A stretch of 64,000 bases of DNA from contig NZ_CP104011.1 in the NCBI RefSeq assembly GCF_025133575.1, positions 6,146,965-6,210,964 on the forward strand. The letters are read 5' to 3'. Positions 62,707-64,000 of this stretch are shown here, piece after piece. Position numbers and translations under genes: made by a program. This stretch comes from Pseudomonas sp. GCEP-101 (GTDB lineage: Bacteria; Pseudomonadota; Gammaproteobacteria; Pseudomonadales; Pseudomonadaceae). How positions within the stretch are numbered: the first letter of the stretch is position 1; each line of letters opens with the position of its first letter. The notes under the pieces were generated by a model. The model had not been told where the DNA came from. It searched no databases and worked only from the letters and a program-made list of their open reading frames with translations.

Positions 62707-62975
62707 CAGCCGATCAGCGTCGGGATGCTGGTGATCAGCGACTGGGTGTATTCCATCAACTGCCGCAGCAGCCAGGGGCCCAGCACGATGAGGGTGAGCA
62801 GCACCACCAGCAGGCGCGGCAGGAAGCTCAGGGTCTGCTCGTTGATCTGCGTGGCGGCCTGGAACATCGCCACGATCAGGCCCACCAGCAGGCTGGGCAG
62901 CACGAGAATGCCGACCATCACGGCGGTCAGCCAGAGCGCTTCGCGGAACAGGTCGACGGCGACTTCGGGGGTCAT
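62706..62975 (-). CDS. fliQ: Flagellar export protein FliQ
   Basis: The 89-residue protein has two helices: MTPEVAVDLFREALWLTAVM, then LVGLIVAMFQAATQINEQTL, the family hallmark, and LLTLIVLGPWLLRQLMEY. It is a small FliPQR subunit. AGAGGAG lies 6 nt before the ATG. A 166-nt gap containing a palindromic repeat precedes it, unusual in this otherwise compact operon. Confidence 0.96.
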   Translation of the reverse strand: MTPEVAVDLFREALWLTAVMVGILVLPSLLVGLIVAMFQAATQINEQTLSFLPRLLVVLLTLIVLGPWLLRQLMEYTQSLITSIPTLIG

Positions 62976-63016
62976 GGTTGCTCCTCTTGCTCGGCGGCCC
63001 CAGAGGGAGGCTCTTG

Positions 63017-63101
63017 CGTAGGATGGGTGGAGCTTGCGATACCCATCAGCCGAGTCGGCCCGGGCATCGATGGGTATCGCTTCGCTCCACGCCATCCTAC
63101 G
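63017..63101. repeat. Large imperfect palindrome between fliP and fliQ
   Basis: The left arm at 63017-63047 (CGTAGGATGGGTGGAGCTTG...) and right arm at 63069-63101 are near reverse complements, closing on a 21-nt loop. The sequence resembles a dispersed Pseudomonas repeat. The palindrome lies inside the fliOPQR operon, where it would fold in the mRNA. The fliQ ribosome site lies outside it. Confidence 0.85.
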
Positions 63102-63141
63102 GTGCCGCTGAATACCGTTGCGCCATGCGGGACAGGCATCG

Positions 63142-63933
63142 CTAGACCGTCCCGAAGCTGCCGGCGAGGGTGCCGATGATCAGCGCCCAGCCATCCACCA
63201 GCACGAACAGCATGATCTTGAACGGCAACGAGATGATCAGCGGCGAGAGCATCATCATGCCCATCGCCATCAGCACGCTGGACACCACCAGGTCGATGAT
63301 CAGGAACGGAATGAAGATCATGAAACCGATCTGGAACGCCGTCTTCAACTCCGAGGTGACGAACGCCGGCACCAGGATGGTCAGGGGCGTGGCGTCGGCG
63401 CTGGCGATGTCGGTGCGTTTGGACAGGCGCACGAACAGCTCCAGGTCCGACTGCCGGGTCTGCGCCAGCATGAACGCCTTGAGCGGCACCTCGGCGCGGG
63501 TGATCGCCTCCTGCGCGGGGATCTGCTCGTTGAGGTAAGGCTGCAGCGCGGTGCTGTTGATCTTGTCGAACACCGGCGCCATCACGAACAGCGTGAGGAA
63601 CATCGCCAGGCCGATCAGCACCTGGTTCGACGGCGTGCTCTGCAGGCCCAGCGCCTGGCGCAGGATGGAGAAGACGATGATGATCCGGGTGAAGCTGGTC
63701 ATCAGCATGACGAACGCCGGGATGAAGCTCAGCGCGGTCATGATCAGCAGGATCTGCAGGCTGACCGAATACTCCTGCTGCCCCTGCGGGTTGGTGGTCA
63801 CGGTGATCGCCGTCAGCTGCGTCGGATCGGCGGCAAACGCCTGCGGCGCGAGCAACGCCAGCAGGCCCAGGAGCAGCGGCGCGGCTGCCTTGAGCGCGCC
63901 GATCAGAACGGAGAGGTTCGGCGAACGGGTCAC
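63142..63933 (-). CDS. fliP: Flagellar export protein FliP
   Basis: The 263-residue protein has a cleavable signal peptide (about residues 1-35, LLALLAPQAFAADP) and four helices. MLMTSFTRIIIVFSILRQAL and GLQSTPSNQVLIGLAMFLTL are conserved, and AFVTSELKTAFQIGFMIFIP is the PROSITE-type FliP signature. It is the core of the export pore. The start seems to be GTG at 63933, overlapping the fliO stop as GTGA. No upstream SD of note, so coupling to fliO is likely. Confidence 0.96.
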   Translation of the reverse strand: MTRSPNLSVLIGALKAAAPLLLGLLALLAPQAFAADPTQLTAITVTTNPQGQQEYSVSLQILLIMTALSFIPAFVMLMTSFTRIIIVFSILRQALGLQSTPSNQVLIGLAMFLTLFVMAPVFDKINSTALQPYLNEQIPAQEAITRAEVPLKAFMLAQTRQSDLELFVRLSKRTDIASADATPLTILVPAFVTSELKTAFQIGFMIFIPFLIIDLVVSSVLMAMGMMMLSPLIISLPFKIMLFVLVDGWALIIGTLAGSFGTV

Positions 63934-64000
63934 TGCGGGCGGCCCTTGTCCTTGTTCAGCAATTCCAGCAGGCGCTGGGCGAATTCCGGCTGCGCCGCTT
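63930..64000 (-). CDS. fliO: Flagellar assembly protein FliO, C-terminal end (partial)
   Basis: The last 22 codons read AAQPEFAQRLLELLNKDKGR and then PQ before TGA, matching the basic cytoplasmic tail of FliO. FliO helps assemble FliP into the export gate. Its stop overlaps the fliP GTG. The rest of the gene lies beyond the window edge. Confidence 0.85.
   Translation of the reverse strand, partial: AAQPEFAQRLLELLNKDKGRPQ

Overview
ORGANISM. The window is GC-rich gammaproteobacterial DNA. Gene content, order and protein similarity point to a Pseudomonas of the P. aeruginosa lineage, perhaps of the P. nitroreducens/P. citronellolis kind. That species guess rests on remembered synteny, not on a search. 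Recognised PAO1-like blocks are tRNA-Asn/comEA/wbpMLK/lapBA/ihfB, zwf-pgl-eda/hexR, ccmABCDEFGHI and fliOPQR-flhB-flhA-flhF-fleN-fliA-cheYZAB-motCD-parCP-cheW. LAYOUT. (1) 1-7000: the last codons of an aromatic aminotransferase, tRNA-Asn with a duplicated 3' end, comEA, a very short surface-glycan locus (wbpM, wbpL, wbpK), lapB-lapA and ihfB. rpsA, the usual neighbour of ihfB, is absent and an azoreductase unit follows. (2) 7000-16400: azoR, a small exported protein, a LysR regulator, an alpha/beta hydrolase, a periplasmic prolyl isomerase and an ABC exporter, then the Entner-Doudoroff entry operon zwf-pgl-eda facing its repressor gene hexR across a palindromic operator candidate. (3) 16400-31400: single genes and pairs (second peptide deformylase, CvfB-like S1 protein, MsbA-type exporter, AI-2E-type membrane protein, C39-like cysteine protease, pseudouridine synthase, CPA2 antiporter, lipoate-ligase-like protein, diguanylate cyclase). 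Most of the dispersed palindromic repeats sit here, including a tandemly duplicated array at 25.5-26.0 kb. (4) 31400-38400: the complete cytochrome c maturation operon, tightly overlapped, on the minus strand. (5) 38500-43850: acyltransferase, a FliK-like hook-length protein and an FlhB-like C-terminal protein behind a near-consensus sigma-28 promoter, a receiver-like protein and a GabP-type permease. (6) 43860-64000: the chemotaxis/flagellar supercluster on the minus strand. A roughly 267-bp MITE-like palindromic element lies between cheA and cheB, a sigma-54 promoter precedes flhA, and a palindrome separates fliP from fliQ. HOW THE GENES WORK TOGETHER. fliOPQR-flhB-flhA make the flagellar export gate. 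FlhF and FleN set polar location and number, and FliA drives late genes. CheYZABW signals to the flagellar motor, MotCD powers it and ParC/ParP place the array at the pole. The ccm operon exports heme and attaches it to c-type cytochromes. zwf-pgl-eda with hexR controls glucose catabolism. WHAT IS NEW. I found no defence system, prophage or CRISPR array. The most unusual signals are the MITE-like element beside the cheA stop codon, the LHGKGQF repeats in CheA, the sigma-28-driven FliK/FlhB-like pair, the stand-alone C39-like protease, the tRNA 3'-end duplication and the minimal O-antigen locus.
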